Part shown: positions 24,842 through 32,993 of the stretch, one piece after another
How the letters are laid out: the number at the start of each line of letters is the position of its first letter
How positions within the stretch are numbered: the first letter of the stretch is position 1
Assembly: GCA_910577955.1 (NCBI GenBank)
Contig: CAJTNC010000028.1
Location: forward strand, 1-37,992
Direction: 5' to 3'
From: an uncultured Lachnospiraceae bacterium
GTDB lineage: Bacteria > Bacillota > Clostridia > Lachnospirales > Lachnospiraceae
DNA: 37,992 nt
Made by a program: the position numbers and the translations under genes
The notes under the pieces: model-generated
The model's database searches: none
What the model was told of the DNA's origin: nothing
What the model saw: the letters and a program-made list of their open reading frames with translations, nothing else

Positions 24842-25684
24842 CTAAAGCAGGCTTCCGAGCCTCCCATGATCCGCCGCGTTTTTAAGGCGCTTCACGATCC
24901 CGCTGACCGCCCCTGAAAAATACTCTGAGATCTCATCGCTTTGTTCGCCGTTTCTTTCCGAAAAAACTTCGATCGCCGCCCGGATCCTCTCCTCTATATC
25001 TGCCGCGTCCGTCTGTGCGAACACTTCCCGTATGCGCCCTAATTCCGCCTCCTCCAACTCAAATTCCGCAAGGGTTTTCCCGGCCAGAATGTGCCCTGCC
25101 ATATGCAGCAGGACAACCTCACAGACGTTTTCCACGGACCCCTGCCACTTTCTTTTATACTTTAATACGATATCTTCCGCGTATTGGTCCGGAAACATCT
25201 GCATAAATTTTTGTTCCAGCGCGATGCATTTTAGAAACTCGTAAATTTTATCGATCCCCGTATAAGCGGAAAGATCTTTCAACACCGGATAGTCCAACGT
25301 CAAAATCGTATTTTGCGGTTCAAACCGGATATCATACCACGTGAAAAATTCAGGCAGCCCCCCGGCAAAAGTATCATACAGACATTCGTTCCCATAATGT
25401 TGAAACTCAGACAGGATTGCATGATACAGCTCCAAAGCTTTTTCCGTCTTTTCCCTGACATATACCGCCCCTGCCTCATAAGCTCTCTGCGCCGTCATCC
25501 CCCCGCCCGCCATCAGAGCAAAAGGTTCCGCCCTCTCCAACTCTTCCATGCAGTACAGGACGGCTCCCATGAGCTGTTCTGCCTTTTCGTAACTTATCGA
25601 TGTGCTCTCATAACCGTTTTCTTTTTCCGCCAGCCCTCCCACTACTGCTGCCAGCTCTTCCATCTCATATCTCATAGGCATCAC
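24842..25684 (-). CDS. DUF6179-like protein
   Basis: The 280-residue protein is predicted cytoplasmic and mainly helical. It starts MMPMRYEMEELAAVVGGLAEKENGYESTSISYEKAEQLMGAV, where SISYEKAEQLM is the part I associate with DUF6179 proteins. Other landmarks are FFTWYDIRFEPQNTILTLDYPVL and DKIYEFLKCIALEQKFM. No catalytic motif is apparent. Its start overlaps the stop of the DUF6323-like gene by 4 bases, so the two are coupled. The family name is recalled from general knowledge and not verified by search. Function unknown. Confidence 0.7.
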   Translation of the reverse strand: MMPMRYEMEELAAVVGGLAEKENGYESTSISYEKAEQLMGAVLYCMEELERAEPFALMAGGGMTAQRAYEAGAVYVREKTEKALELYHAILSEFQHYGNECLYDTFAGGLPEFFTWYDIRFEPQNTILTLDYPVLKDLSAYTGIDKIYEFLKCIALEQKFMQMFPDQYAEDIVLKYKRKWQGSVENVCEVVLLHMAGHILAGKTLAEFELEEAELGRIREVFAQTDAADIEERIRAAIEVFSERNGEQSDEISEYFSGAVSGIVKRLKNAADHGRLGSLL

Positions 25685-26214
25685 CTCCAGAAAAGTTCCC
25701 GCAAAGCTTCCATGTACAACTCAGGATCCCATCTTTTAACTTCATCAAACTCTGTGTACTCTCCGCATCTCTGGGATGCCTTATAGCCCTCATATCCCGC
25801 CCGGACCGCCTGAGAAAAAACAGCAAGGCAGGTAGTTTCCAGATAATCCAGATCTCCGAAACACACCGTTTCAAACTGCTCTTTCATAAAATTTAACAAC
25901 TCGTCATCCGTGATCTCGTCCATCATCTCATTCTTATACAGATAAAATATTTCCTGCAGGCGAATGAGCGTGTCCACATAATTATTTTGGTCGATAAAAT
26001 CGGAATCACAAAATTCATCGATGATCTTTGTGATCATTCCTTCCCCGAATTCGATCCTCCTTTGCTGCAACAGGGAGCTCTTTCGTTCCGACAAAATCAG
26101 TTCCGCATCCTGCTTTGTCAGTGCAAGCCCGAACTGTTCTGTCTTCTGATTCGTTTTCATCACTTTTTCCAGTTGATTCTGCTGCTGCAGTAAAACCATC
26201 CAATCATTTCCCAA
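25681..26214 (-). CDS. DUF6323-like protein
   Basis: The 177-residue protein is predicted cytoplasmic and helical. The stretch KTEQFGLALTKQDAELILSERKSSL, followed by RIEFGEGMITKIIDEFCDSDFIDQNNYVDTLIRLQEIFYLYKNE and ITDDELLNFMKEQFE, matches what I recall of the DUF6323 family in Clostridia. It is the first gene of a two-gene unit with the DUF6179-like gene (4-base overlap). AGGAGGAT lies upstream of the start. Function unknown; conserved pairing suggests the two products act together. Confidence 0.7.
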   Translation of the reverse strand: MGNDWMVLLQQQNQLEKVMKTNQKTEQFGLALTKQDAELILSERKSSLLQQRRIEFGEGMITKIIDEFCDSDFIDQNNYVDTLIRLQEIFYLYKNEMMDEITDDELLNFMKEQFETVCFGDLDYLETTCLAVFSQAVRAGYEGYKASQRCGEYTEFDEVKRWDPELYMEALRELFWR

Positions 26215-26249
26215 AAGCGTATCCTCCTGTTTTTTATCGTTGGAAAATG

Positions 26250-26279
26250 ATTATAGCATCCGCCTAGAGCCTTTGCCAG
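26250..26279 (-). promoter_or_regulatory. Candidate promoter of the DUF6323/DUF6179 gene pair
   Basis: On the minus strand: -10 TATAAT (26250-26255, perfect) and a weak -35 CTGGCA (26274-26279) at 18-base spacing. It lies about 40 bases upstream of the first start codon. Confidence 0.5.
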
Positions 26280-26312
26280 TCTTGTATTTTTCCCGTTTTT
26301 ATGGTATGATAT

Positions 26313-27479
26313 TTATATGGAACGAAGCCCTGAAATGATTCTTTCACAAGCTTCATCCACGTTCTCTCGAGACGTCGCTATGTTCAATCTTACATGCGTA
26401 TCATAATCTTTTCCGCCAAACCAAGAACCGTAATCCACCGCGATCCGGCACCTGCCCTGTATGAACTCTTTCAGTTCCTCCTCGTTCCGGAAGAACGGAC
26501 TAAAATCCATCCACATCAGATATGTCCCTTCCAAATCGGCGATCTTTACTTCCGGGCACTCCTCTTCAAAGCGCTTCTTTACATGTTCATAATTACCGTA
26601 TATCGTTTCCAGCGCGTCTTTAAGCCATGCTTCTCCGCCCGTAAGGGCCGCTTCGACCGCTACATATCCGAAGGCGCTTCCTCTCCCCGACGACATATTT
26701 TCCATAAACAGCCTGAACTTCTCCCTGTTTTCCCTGTTCGGAATGATCACAAAGGAGTTTTGCACTGCCGCGATATTAAAAGTTTTGCTGGCCGCCGCCA
26801 TCGTGATCAATATATCGTCATAATCCCCCAGCGCAGCCGCCGTCACTTTCCCTCTGCCGAGCTTCGGATTGATGATATCCTGATGGATCTCATCGGAGAT
26901 CACCATCACATGATGCTTCTTAAAGATATCGAGCAGTGTCTTTAACTCCTCTTTTGTCCAGACCCGCCCGACAGGATTATGAGGGTTGCACAAAATATAT
27001 AGTTTCACATTGTGCGCCACAATATCCCGTTCTACTCTCTCATAATCTATCTCATAGGAGCATCCTGTCCTTTTCAGCTCACATGTCACAAGATTTCTCG
27101 ACCCGCAGTGTTCCACAGCCCTCATAAACGGATAGTAGACCGGTGTGGAAACCATCACGCCGTCCCCCGGTTCACTGAACACACTCACGGCCCAGTGAAG
27201 CGCCGGAACCACTCCCGGCGTAACACTGATCCACTCCGGTTTTATCTCATAACCATGATGCAGTTTCTCCCAGCGGACAACCGCCTCATAATAGGACTCA
27301 GGGGGCGCAAAATACCCGAGCGGCATCTCCGCATATTTTTTCAGAGCCTTTGTGACGCAGTCGGGACAGGCAAAATCCATATCCGCCACCCACATAGCCA
27401 AAAGATCTTCTTCCCCGAACTCCTTCTTTAAACCGTCCCACTTCAGACAGTTGGTATTTTTCCTGTCAATGTATTTCAT
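26313..27479 (-). CDS. MalY/PatB family C-S lyase (PLP-dependent aminotransferase fold)
   Basis: The 388-residue fold-type I PLP enzyme has the features of the MalY/PatB family. The N-terminus contains MWVADMDFACPDCV. The pyridoxal-binding Asp is in VISDEIHQDI, and the Schiff-base lysine is K232 in AAASKTFNIA. The C-terminus ends with VRLNIATSR, in which Arg binds the substrate carboxylate. Members cleave cystathionine or cysteine to a keto acid, ammonia and a thiol; MalY also moonlights as a regulator in E. coli. The exact substrate cannot be told. GGAAGGG precedes the ATG. A large palindrome lies just upstream. Confidence 0.9.
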   Translation of the reverse strand: MKYIDRKNTNCLKWDGLKKEFGEEDLLAMWVADMDFACPDCVTKALKKYAEMPLGYFAPPESYYEAVVRWEKLHHGYEIKPEWISVTPGVVPALHWAVSVFSEPGDGVMVSTPVYYPFMRAVEHCGSRNLVTCELKRTGCSYEIDYERVERDIVAHNVKLYILCNPHNPVGRVWTKEELKTLLDIFKKHHVMVISDEIHQDIINPKLGRGKVTAAALGDYDDILITMAAASKTFNIAAVQNSFVIIPNRENREKFRLFMENMSSGRGSAFGYVAVEAALTGGEAWLKDALETIYGNYEHVKKRFEEECPEVKIADLEGTYLMWMDFSPFFRNEEELKEFIQGRCRIAVDYGSWFGGKDYDTHVRLNIATSRENVDEACERIISGLRSI

Positions 27480-27519
27480 CTCTTTTCCCTTCCGGACTTA
27501 TAGATTCTGTCGTTTTGCC

Positions 27520-27654
27520 GTGCAAAATATACGATCAATGCGCAGGCACGTTTTCACTGCGGCTCGACCGCAGCGGACACATAAAGCGCCAAAATACGGC
27601 GCCTAAGTGCCGGCGGTCTCACAGCGCCTGCTTATTGATGCGTAAATTTTGCAC
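27520..27654. repeat. 135-base imperfect palindrome upstream of the C-S lyase gene
   Basis: The outer arms are 27520-27547 (starting GTGCAAAATATACG) and 27626-27654 (ending CGTAAATTTTGCAC). They pair over about 28 bases with few mismatches and one extra base. Inside lie smaller stems, including CTGCGG/CCGCAG (27557-27562 with 27568-27573) and a GGCGCC palindrome (27599-27604). The whole can fold into a cruciform or a branched RNA. It occupies most of the gap between the divergent C-S lyase and DUF885 genes. No open frame or known riboswitch core was recognised. The remaining bases to 27854 hold only a weak plus-strand promoter. Confidence 0.7.
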
Positions 27655-27690
27655 ACGCAATACTTGCAGAAAGAGGCGTTTCGCAATTCC

Positions 27691-27719
27691 CTGACAAAAG
27701 TCCTATCCTATATTTTTAT
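27691..27719 (+). promoter_or_regulatory. Weak candidate promoter of the DUF885 gene
   Basis: -35 CTGACA (27691-27696), 17-base spacer, -10 TTTTAT (27714-27719). It would give a leader of about 130 bases. A TATACT further downstream (about 27780-27785) lacks a convincing -35. Confidence 0.35.
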
Positions 27720-27854
27720 TTTACCCCAATCTTTTTATTTTTCAACCACTTTCCACGCAAACCCAGGCTCCGGCAGCTTATACTTCTCCTGTGCTAATAC
27801 ATGCCCTGCCCCGCATATATTTTAAGGACTTACCTTTCAGGAGTTCCCACACAT

Positions 27855-29747
27855 ATGTTCTCAAAAATGCAAATCCGCTCTATCGGCATAACCGACACCA
27901 CCATCAACAAAGCCTCCTGCAAAAAGCTGTTTCTGACGCTGTTTTTTTGTGGTCTGCTTTTTTTTGCCGGTTTTTTCTCCGTCTTTTTGTATCGAAATGC
28001 ACCGTCACTGTGGGCGGATATCTCCTACAACAGGCTCTGCCGGGAGATTTTCAGGCAAGAGCTTTCCGGCAACACCCTAACGTTACACTACACGCTTCAA
28101 AATCCGGCGGATTACGGCATTTACGAGCATGATGCCCGTCTGCCGGTCTATTCCTCCGAGGGCCGGGCCTACGCAAACGCCGCCGTCACCGAGTGGCTCG
28201 AAGAACTGGCCTCCATTGACAGCGCTGATCTCTCCGAAGAAAACCGCTACAGTTACACGCTGCTGACGCGCTATCTGACGCTGCAGCAATCCCTCTCCGC
28301 CTACTCCTGCTACGAGGAACCCCTCTCGCCGGGCAGCGGTATGCAGCAGACGATCCCCGTACTTTTTTCCGAGTACCGGTTCCAGAAGCGCAAAGACATC
28401 GACGACTATCTCACCCTGCTCTCCCAGATCGACGACTATCTGAAAGGGCTTCTTGTCTATGAACAGGAAAAAGCCCGGACGGGTCTGTTCATGTCCAAGG
28501 AAAATGCCGCCGCCCTTGCAGAGAGCTGCGAAACATTTTTGACCGAGGACTCCATCAACAGCGGCACTCACTTTTTGGTGGAATCCTTCCTCACCAGACT
28601 GGACGAATTTCAGAATACATATCCGGAACTGCTAAACGACAGCGATTTTGACGCCTATTGTCAGGAAAACAGTCGTATTCTCCGGGAAGACGTGATGCCC
28701 GCCTATCAGATGCTGGCAAAAGAAATGACGCAGTTGTCAGAAACCGCCGTCAGAAAGCATCCCGTCCGCACCTCTTCCGAGCCCACAGAAAAGCAGCGCT
28801 ACTATGCACTGCTTGTGCAAAAGAGCACTGGTTCCTACCGATCCGTGGCTGAAATGCAGGAAATACTCTATACGCAGTTTGTCGCCCTGCGGCTGGAACT
28901 GCTCAAGCTCAGACGGCGTCAAAATGAAGCGCAGGCGAATGTCAGACATACCCATCCGCTTACGGTGGAAGATATTTTTGCTTTTTTACAGGAAAATATG
29001 AGAGAAGATTTTCCTCCTCTGCTCTCCGGAGCCTCAACCGGAGACGGTCTGATCCGAAGGCAGCTTCCCCCTGTCTCCTGCGACATCAAATATATCTCCG
29101 AAAGCCTGTCCTCCTCCAGCGCTCCGGCCTTTTACCTGACGCCGCAGATGGACTGCTTCCACAAAAATGTGATCTATATCAATCCGGGCGCCTCTCTGGC
29201 AGGCCCCTCCCTTTTTACCACCCTCGCCCACGAAGGTTTTCCCGGGCATCTCTACCAGACTGTCTACGCCAGAGAAAGCGGCATTGCCGACAGAAAAAAT
29301 CCCCTGCGCGGCATTCTCGATTATCCCGGCTATGCGGAAGGATGGGCTTTCTATGTGGAATTGCTCTCCTATGACTACGCCGCAAATTATTATCCAGCAG
29401 ATACCGAGCTTCAGAAGACCGCCCGCTCCTTTGAAATGTGCCTTTGCGCCCTGTTGGACCTTCACATTCATTATTACGGGCTGACACTCTCCCAGACTCA
29501 GGCGCTCCTCACTCAGCTTGGCCTCTCCTCCGATGCGGCCCATGATATTTACTCTTATATCGAGAGAGAACCCGCCAATTACTTAAAATACTATATGAGC
29601 TATCTTGAGATACTCTCTCTCAAGCAGGAGGCTATGACGCTCTGGAAAGGAGACTATTCCGACTACCGATTCCACCAGTTCTATCTGGACGCAGGCCCTT
29701 CGGATTTCCTCTCCCTAAGGGAACGACTGTACGCCTCACAGAAATAG
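27855..29747 (+). CDS. DUF885 family membrane-anchored peptidase-like protein
   Basis: The 630-residue protein has an N-terminal membrane segment (about residues 24-48) and a large helical extracytoplasmic domain. The zinc protease-like motif H459-E-G-F-P-G-H465 is followed by Y-x-E495-G-W-A-F-Y, the DUF885 arrangement that resembles M32-type carboxypeptidases. It is probably an exported or surface-exposed metallopeptidase; the substrate is unknown. The ATG at 27855 has AGGAG about ten bases upstream; the frame is open for 54 bases before it but without an initiation signal. Its last 12 bases overlap the end of spmB on the other strand. Confidence 0.85.
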   Translation: MFSKMQIRSIGITDTTINKASCKKLFLTLFFCGLLFFAGFFSVFLYRNAPSLWADISYNRLCREIFRQELSGNTLTLHYTLQNPADYGIYEHDARLPVYSSEGRAYANAAVTEWLEELASIDSADLSEENRYSYTLLTRYLTLQQSLSAYSCYEEPLSPGSGMQQTIPVLFSEYRFQKRKDIDDYLTLLSQIDDYLKGLLVYEQEKARTGLFMSKENAAALAESCETFLTEDSINSGTHFLVESFLTRLDEFQNTYPELLNDSDFDAYCQENSRILREDVMPAYQMLAKEMTQLSETAVRKHPVRTSSEPTEKQRYYALLVQKSTGSYRSVAEMQEILYTQFVALRLELLKLRRRQNEAQANVRHTHPLTVEDIFAFLQENMREDFPPLLSGASTGDGLIRRQLPPVSCDIKYISESLSSSSAPAFYLTPQMDCFHKNVIYINPGASLAGPSLFTTLAHEGFPGHLYQTVYARESGIADRKNPLRGILDYPGYAEGWAFYVELLSYDYAANYYPADTELQKTARSFEMCLCALLDLHIHYYGLTLSQTQALLTQLGLSSDAAHDIYSYIEREPANYLKYYMSYLEILSLKQEAMTLWKGDYSDYRFHQFYLDAGPSDFLSLRERLYASQK

Positions 29748-30254
29748 CGTCATCGCGGCGCTCGCCAAAATACCGGCCCCGGTGGCAAGCAATGCACCGG
29801 GCAGCGTCCACCGCGTCTTTTTCACTCCGGCCGCCATATAGTAGACGCTCATCGTATAAAAGCAGGTTTCCGTACAGCTCATCATGATGGACGTCAAAAG
29901 TCCCGTGCGGGAATCCGGGCCGTACTGCTCAAAAATATCAAGCACCAGTCCGGTGGCTGCCGAAGAAGAAAACATCTTGATAAAGACAAGGGGAACAAAC
30001 TCTGCGCCGATCCCCATCCGCTCCGTTAGGCCTCCGAAAAGTTCCCCCAGCATCGACAAAAAACCGGACGCCCGCAGCACTCCTACCGCCACCATCAGCC
30101 CCACCAACGTAGGCATAATGTTTACAACGGTTTTAAGCCCGTCTACCGCTCCCTTGACAAACGCATCATAGACATCCGTCCTGCTCAGAACACCGTTTAA
30201 AACGATATAAAAAATAAGCGCCGGAATAATGATCACCGAAAGCCGCATCAACAT
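29736..30254 (-). CDS. spmB: Spore maturation protein B
   Basis: The 172-residue membrane protein has about five hydrophobic helices of the nucleoside-recognition/Gate type (MPTLVGLMVAVGVLRASGFLSML, LVFIKMFSSSAATGLVLDIF, MMSCTETCFYTMSVYYMAAGVKKTRW). SpmA and SpmB are needed for core dehydration during sporulation. The ATG overlaps the spmA stop as TGATG, with GGGAGGAAG upstream, so translation is coupled. A longer open frame upstream is the spmA region and not used. Confidence 0.93.
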   Translation of the reverse strand: MLMRLSVIIIPALIFYIVLNGVLSRTDVYDAFVKGAVDGLKTVVNIMPTLVGLMVAVGVLRASGFLSMLGELFGGLTERMGIGAEFVPLVFIKMFSSSAATGLVLDIFEQYGPDSRTGLLTSIMMSCTETCFYTMSVYYMAAGVKKTRWTLPGALLATGAGILASAAMTLFL

Positions 30255-30874
30255 CAGATCTTCCTCCCATACTTCATTTTGATATAGAGGATCCCCGCCA
30301 GTGTGGAAAAGCAAGTGGCGAGGATGGCCGGCAAAATGATCCCGGAGGGATTTGCCGAACCGTATTTTGTCCGGTAAACTATCATATTGACCGGAATGAG
30401 CTGCAAGGAGGAAATGTTCAAAATCAGAAACGCACACATGGCGTCGCTGGCCTCACGGCCGCCTCCCGCCCGCTCCGCCTCTTTATATCCGGACGTCCCG
30501 CGTTCCTTTTCAAGCTTTGCCAATTCCTCCATAGCCTTTAGACCTGCCGGCGTACAGGCCCATCCTAATCCCAAAATATTTGCCACAATGTTTGTCGCAA
30601 TGTATCCCCGTGCCGGATGGTCTTTCGGCACATCGGGGAACAAAAAACTGATAAAGGGCTGCAGCTTTGCCGTAAACTTTTCTATCATGCCCGCCTGCCC
30701 CGCAATCTCCATCAGACCGACCCAGAGCGCCATCGCCCCTGCCATCGTGATGCACAGTGTCACCGCCGATTCCGCGTAATCCAGACAGGCATTGGAGACC
30801 GCTTCCATATTGCCGGTAAACAGCGCGTAAAGAATTCCTACAAGCAGCATCCCTGCCCAAATGTAATTTAACAT
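30254..30874 (-). CDS. spmA: Spore maturation protein A
   Basis: The 206-residue membrane protein with several hydrophobic helices starts MLNYIWAGMLLVGILYALFTG. The body contains the typical MAGAMALWVGLMEIAGQAGMIEK and the FLFPDVPKDHPARGYIATNIVANILGLG segment. The chosen ATG (30872-30874) has GGTGGGGG close upstream; a GTG 12 bases earlier is possible. It forms a two-gene unit with spmB and marks the organism as a probable spore former. Confidence 0.93.
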   Translation of the reverse strand: MLNYIWAGMLLVGILYALFTGNMEAVSNACLDYAESAVTLCITMAGAMALWVGLMEIAGQAGMIEKFTAKLQPFISFLFPDVPKDHPARGYIATNIVANILGLGWACTPAGLKAMEELAKLEKERGTSGYKEAERAGGGREASDAMCAFLILNISSLQLIPVNMIVYRTKYGSANPSGIILPAILATCFSTLAGILYIKMKYGRKI

Positions 30875-30949
30875 CCTTTCCCCCACCCAATAATCTTTTT
30901 TATATCTTTATGCGCCTGTCCACTAAAAGTTGACCATTATTTTCCGGAC

Positions 30950-30983
30950 AAAAAAAGAACTCCCGAAACCACGTTCCGGAAGT
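30950..30983 (-). terminator. Terminator of the acyl carrier protein gene
   Basis: Read on the minus strand: ACTTCCGGAAC, loop GTG, GTTTCGGGAGT (10-11 pairs with G-U pairs), then TCTTTTTTT (30950-30958). Confidence 0.8.
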
Positions 30984-31009
30984 CCTCGTCTCATTCTTAT
31001 TCTATTTTA

Positions 31010-31246
31010 TTACGCGTCGATCCCCTGCTCTTTGATAAAGCGGACTACGTCGCCCACCGTCTTCATATTTTCCAGATCGTCGGAGGGGAACTCTATGCCG
31101 TACTCCTCTTCACACTGCATCACTAGCTCAAACAGATCCAAAGAATCCGCACCCAGATCTTCTTTAAAAGAAGTCTCCTCCGTAATGTCCCCTGCGTCTA
31201 CAGTTCCTAACTGTTCTTGTAACATTGCCGCAATCTTTTCTAACAT
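31010..31246 (-). CDS. acpP: Acyl carrier protein
   Basis: The 78-residue acidic helical protein carries the phosphopantetheine attachment site S35 in LGADSLDLFELVM. The remainder (EEYGIEFPSDDLENMKTVGDVVRFI) is typical of fatty-acid synthesis carriers. It stands alone, without fab genes next to it, and has its own promoter and terminator. A second carrier with the fatty-acid genes elsewhere is possible, so the symbol is a best guess. GGAGAC lies upstream of the ATG. Confidence 0.92.
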   Translation of the reverse strand: MLEKIAAMLQEQLGTVDAGDITEETSFKEDLGADSLDLFELVMQCEEEYGIEFPSDDLENMKTVGDVVRFIKEQGIDA

Positions 31247-31340
31247 CGCTTTGTCTCCTTTTTTTATCCAGCCTCATCTCATTTTACAAACTTCTGCTTT
31301 CGATCGTTTTCCATGCAGACGGCTCTCTTAATCTATACAG

Positions 31341-31369
31341 AGTATAGTTAGCCTTTTCCTATTTGTCAA
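31341..31369 (-). promoter_or_regulatory. Promoter of the acyl carrier protein gene, overlapping the rsmI stop
   Basis: On the minus strand: -35 TTGACA (31364-31369), 17-base spacer, -10 TATACT (31341-31346). The -35 lies within the final codons of rsmI, just before and touching its stop codon. Confidence 0.88.
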
Positions 31370-32201
31370 GCATATACTGATAAATTTCTCTTTTACTGAC
31401 CCCTCTGTCTTTTGCAACCATCTTCATCGCCTCTTTTCTTTCCATGCCGGCCTCCTCATACCGCCTCATATGTTCTTCGATGGCAAGGTCCCAAAACGCC
31501 TCCTGCTTCTCTTTCCTTTTCTGCTGCAGGCTCTTTCCCTCTATCACAAGCACATACTCGCCTTTGGGCCGCTCTTCGCCGTAAAAAGTAAGGGCGGCTG
31601 AAAAAGTAGTCGGCATCACGGTCTCAAACTTTTTAGTCAGCTCTCTGCAGATCGTGAGATTTCTCTCCCCCAGTCTTTCGTAAAGTTCCAGAAGCGTCTT
31701 TGCAAGGCGGTGAGGAGCCTCGTAGAGGATCATCGTCCGCGTCTCCCCCGCAAGCTCTTCCAGTATCTCTTCTTTCTCCCTTTTATCCTGAGGCAAAAAA
31801 CCCTCAAAACAGAAGCGCCTTGTGGAAAGCCCTGATAATGTCAGCGCCGTAATGCAGGCAGCCGCTCCGGGCAGAGAGGTGACAGTGATCCCCTCCCTTT
31901 GACAGAGTTTGACAAGCACCTCCCCGGGATCGGAGATCGCCGGTGTGCCCGCGTCGGTCACTAACGCCACGTTAAGTCCCTCTTTCATCTTCTCCACAAG
32001 GAACTGCGCCTTTTCCACTTTATTATATTCATGATAGCTTGTCATAGATGTCTTAATGCCGAAATGATTAAGCAGTTTAATGCTGTTTCGCGTATCTTCC
32101 GCCGCAATCAAATCCGCCTGCGACAAAGTCTCCACCACTCTGGGAGTCATATCCCCCAGATTCCCGATAGGAGTGGCGCACAGATATAATGTTCCGTACA
32201 T
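31359..32201 (-). CDS. rsmI: 16S rRNA (cytidine1402-2'-O)-methyltransferase
   Basis: The 280-residue SAM-dependent enzyme of the tetrapyrrole-methylase fold starts GTLYLCATPIGNLGDMTPRVVETL and contains LIAAEDTRNSIKLLNHFGI and LVTDAGTPAISDPGEVLV, all strongly conserved in RsmI. It modifies C1402 in the decoding centre. It is the last gene of the decarboxylase-to-rsmI cluster, 30 bases after the trmN6-like gene. The length is normal. Confidence 0.96.
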   Translation of the reverse strand: MYGTLYLCATPIGNLGDMTPRVVETLSQADLIAAEDTRNSIKLLNHFGIKTSMTSYHEYNKVEKAQFLVEKMKEGLNVALVTDAGTPAISDPGEVLVKLCQREGITVTSLPGAAACITALTLSGLSTRRFCFEGFLPQDKREKEEILEELAGETRTMILYEAPHRLAKTLLELYERLGERNLTICRELTKKFETVMPTTFSAALTFYGEERPKGEYVLVIEGKSLQQKRKEKQEAFWDLAIEEHMRRYEEAGMERKEAMKMVAKDRGVSKREIYQYMLDK

Positions 32202-32231
32202 AAAATAACCTTTCCTCCGCCCAACGCATTT

Positions 32232-32993
32232 TCAGTATCCGTATATACTGCGAATCTCCTCCGCATACACTCCGGGGCTCTCATAGACGATCAGCGGTTT
32301 TTCCACCGACATCCGGGGTTTGCCGCCCCGAACCATTTCAAGCAGCACCATATTCGGCTCTTTATCCGCAAAAGGATAAACAAGCTGCATGCGTTTCGGC
32401 TCCAGTTTACAGGCGCTTAATGTGACCAGGATCTCCGCGAGGCGAAAAGGCCTGTGCACCAGATAAAAATGTCCGCCCGGCTTTAACAGTTTTGCCGTCA
32501 TCTCGGCAATCTCCCGAAAAGTACAGCAAACTTCATGACGGGCAATGGTTTTTGCGGCTTCCGCGTTCTGCAGGCCGTGCTGCCCGATCATATAGGGCGG
32601 ATTGCAGGTTACCACGTCAAAAGAGGCCGCTTGAAACAACTTGTCAGCCTCTCTGATATCCCCTGTCACAATCTCAATTTTTTCTTCCAGTCCATTTAAC
32701 TTTACACTCCGTCTGGCCATGTCCGCGCTTTCTTCCTGAATCTCAATACCGGCCAGATATCTTATCTTTGTCCTCGCCTCCATGAGAAGCGGCAAAATAC
32801 CTGTACCCGTGCCGATGTCCAGCATACGCTCGCCGGAGGCGTTTAACGCAAAGCCTGCAAGCAGTACCGCATCCATTCCAAAGCAAAATCTCTCCGGATC
32901 CTGAATGATGCGGTAGCCGTTCCTCTGCAGATCATCGATTCGCTCCCCAGACTTTATCAGTCTGCTCTCTTCCATAAACTTTTCCCTATTCAT
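32232..32993 (-). CDS. tRNA1(Val) (adenine37-N6)-methyltransferase-like protein
   Basis: The 253-residue methyltransferase has a SAM-binding MLDIGTGTGILPLLMEAR motif, the acidic loop IEIQEESADMARRS and the N6-adenine-type motif N131-P-P-Y in FDVVTCNPPYMIG. The N-terminal RNGYRIIQDPERFCFGMDAVLLAGF is typical of the YabB/TrmN6 group. The start overlaps the ricT stop by 8 bases. Position between ricT and rsmI is the same as yabB in B. subtilis. The exact target base is not proven for this group. Confidence 0.88.
   Translation of the reverse strand: MNREKFMEESRLIKSGERIDDLQRNGYRIIQDPERFCFGMDAVLLAGFALNASGERMLDIGTGTGILPLLMEARTKIRYLAGIEIQEESADMARRSVKLNGLEEKIEIVTGDIREADKLFQAASFDVVTCNPPYMIGQHGLQNAEAAKTIARHEVCCTFREIAEMTAKLLKPGGHFYLVHRPFRLAEILVTLSACKLEPKRMQLVYPFADKEPNMVLLEMVRGGKPRMSVEKPLIVYESPGVYAEEIRSIYGY

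Noticed and set aside
27520..27654. CRISPR array or rho-independent terminator at the large palindrome
   Set aside because: There are no regularly spaced direct repeats, and the branched stem has no U-run.
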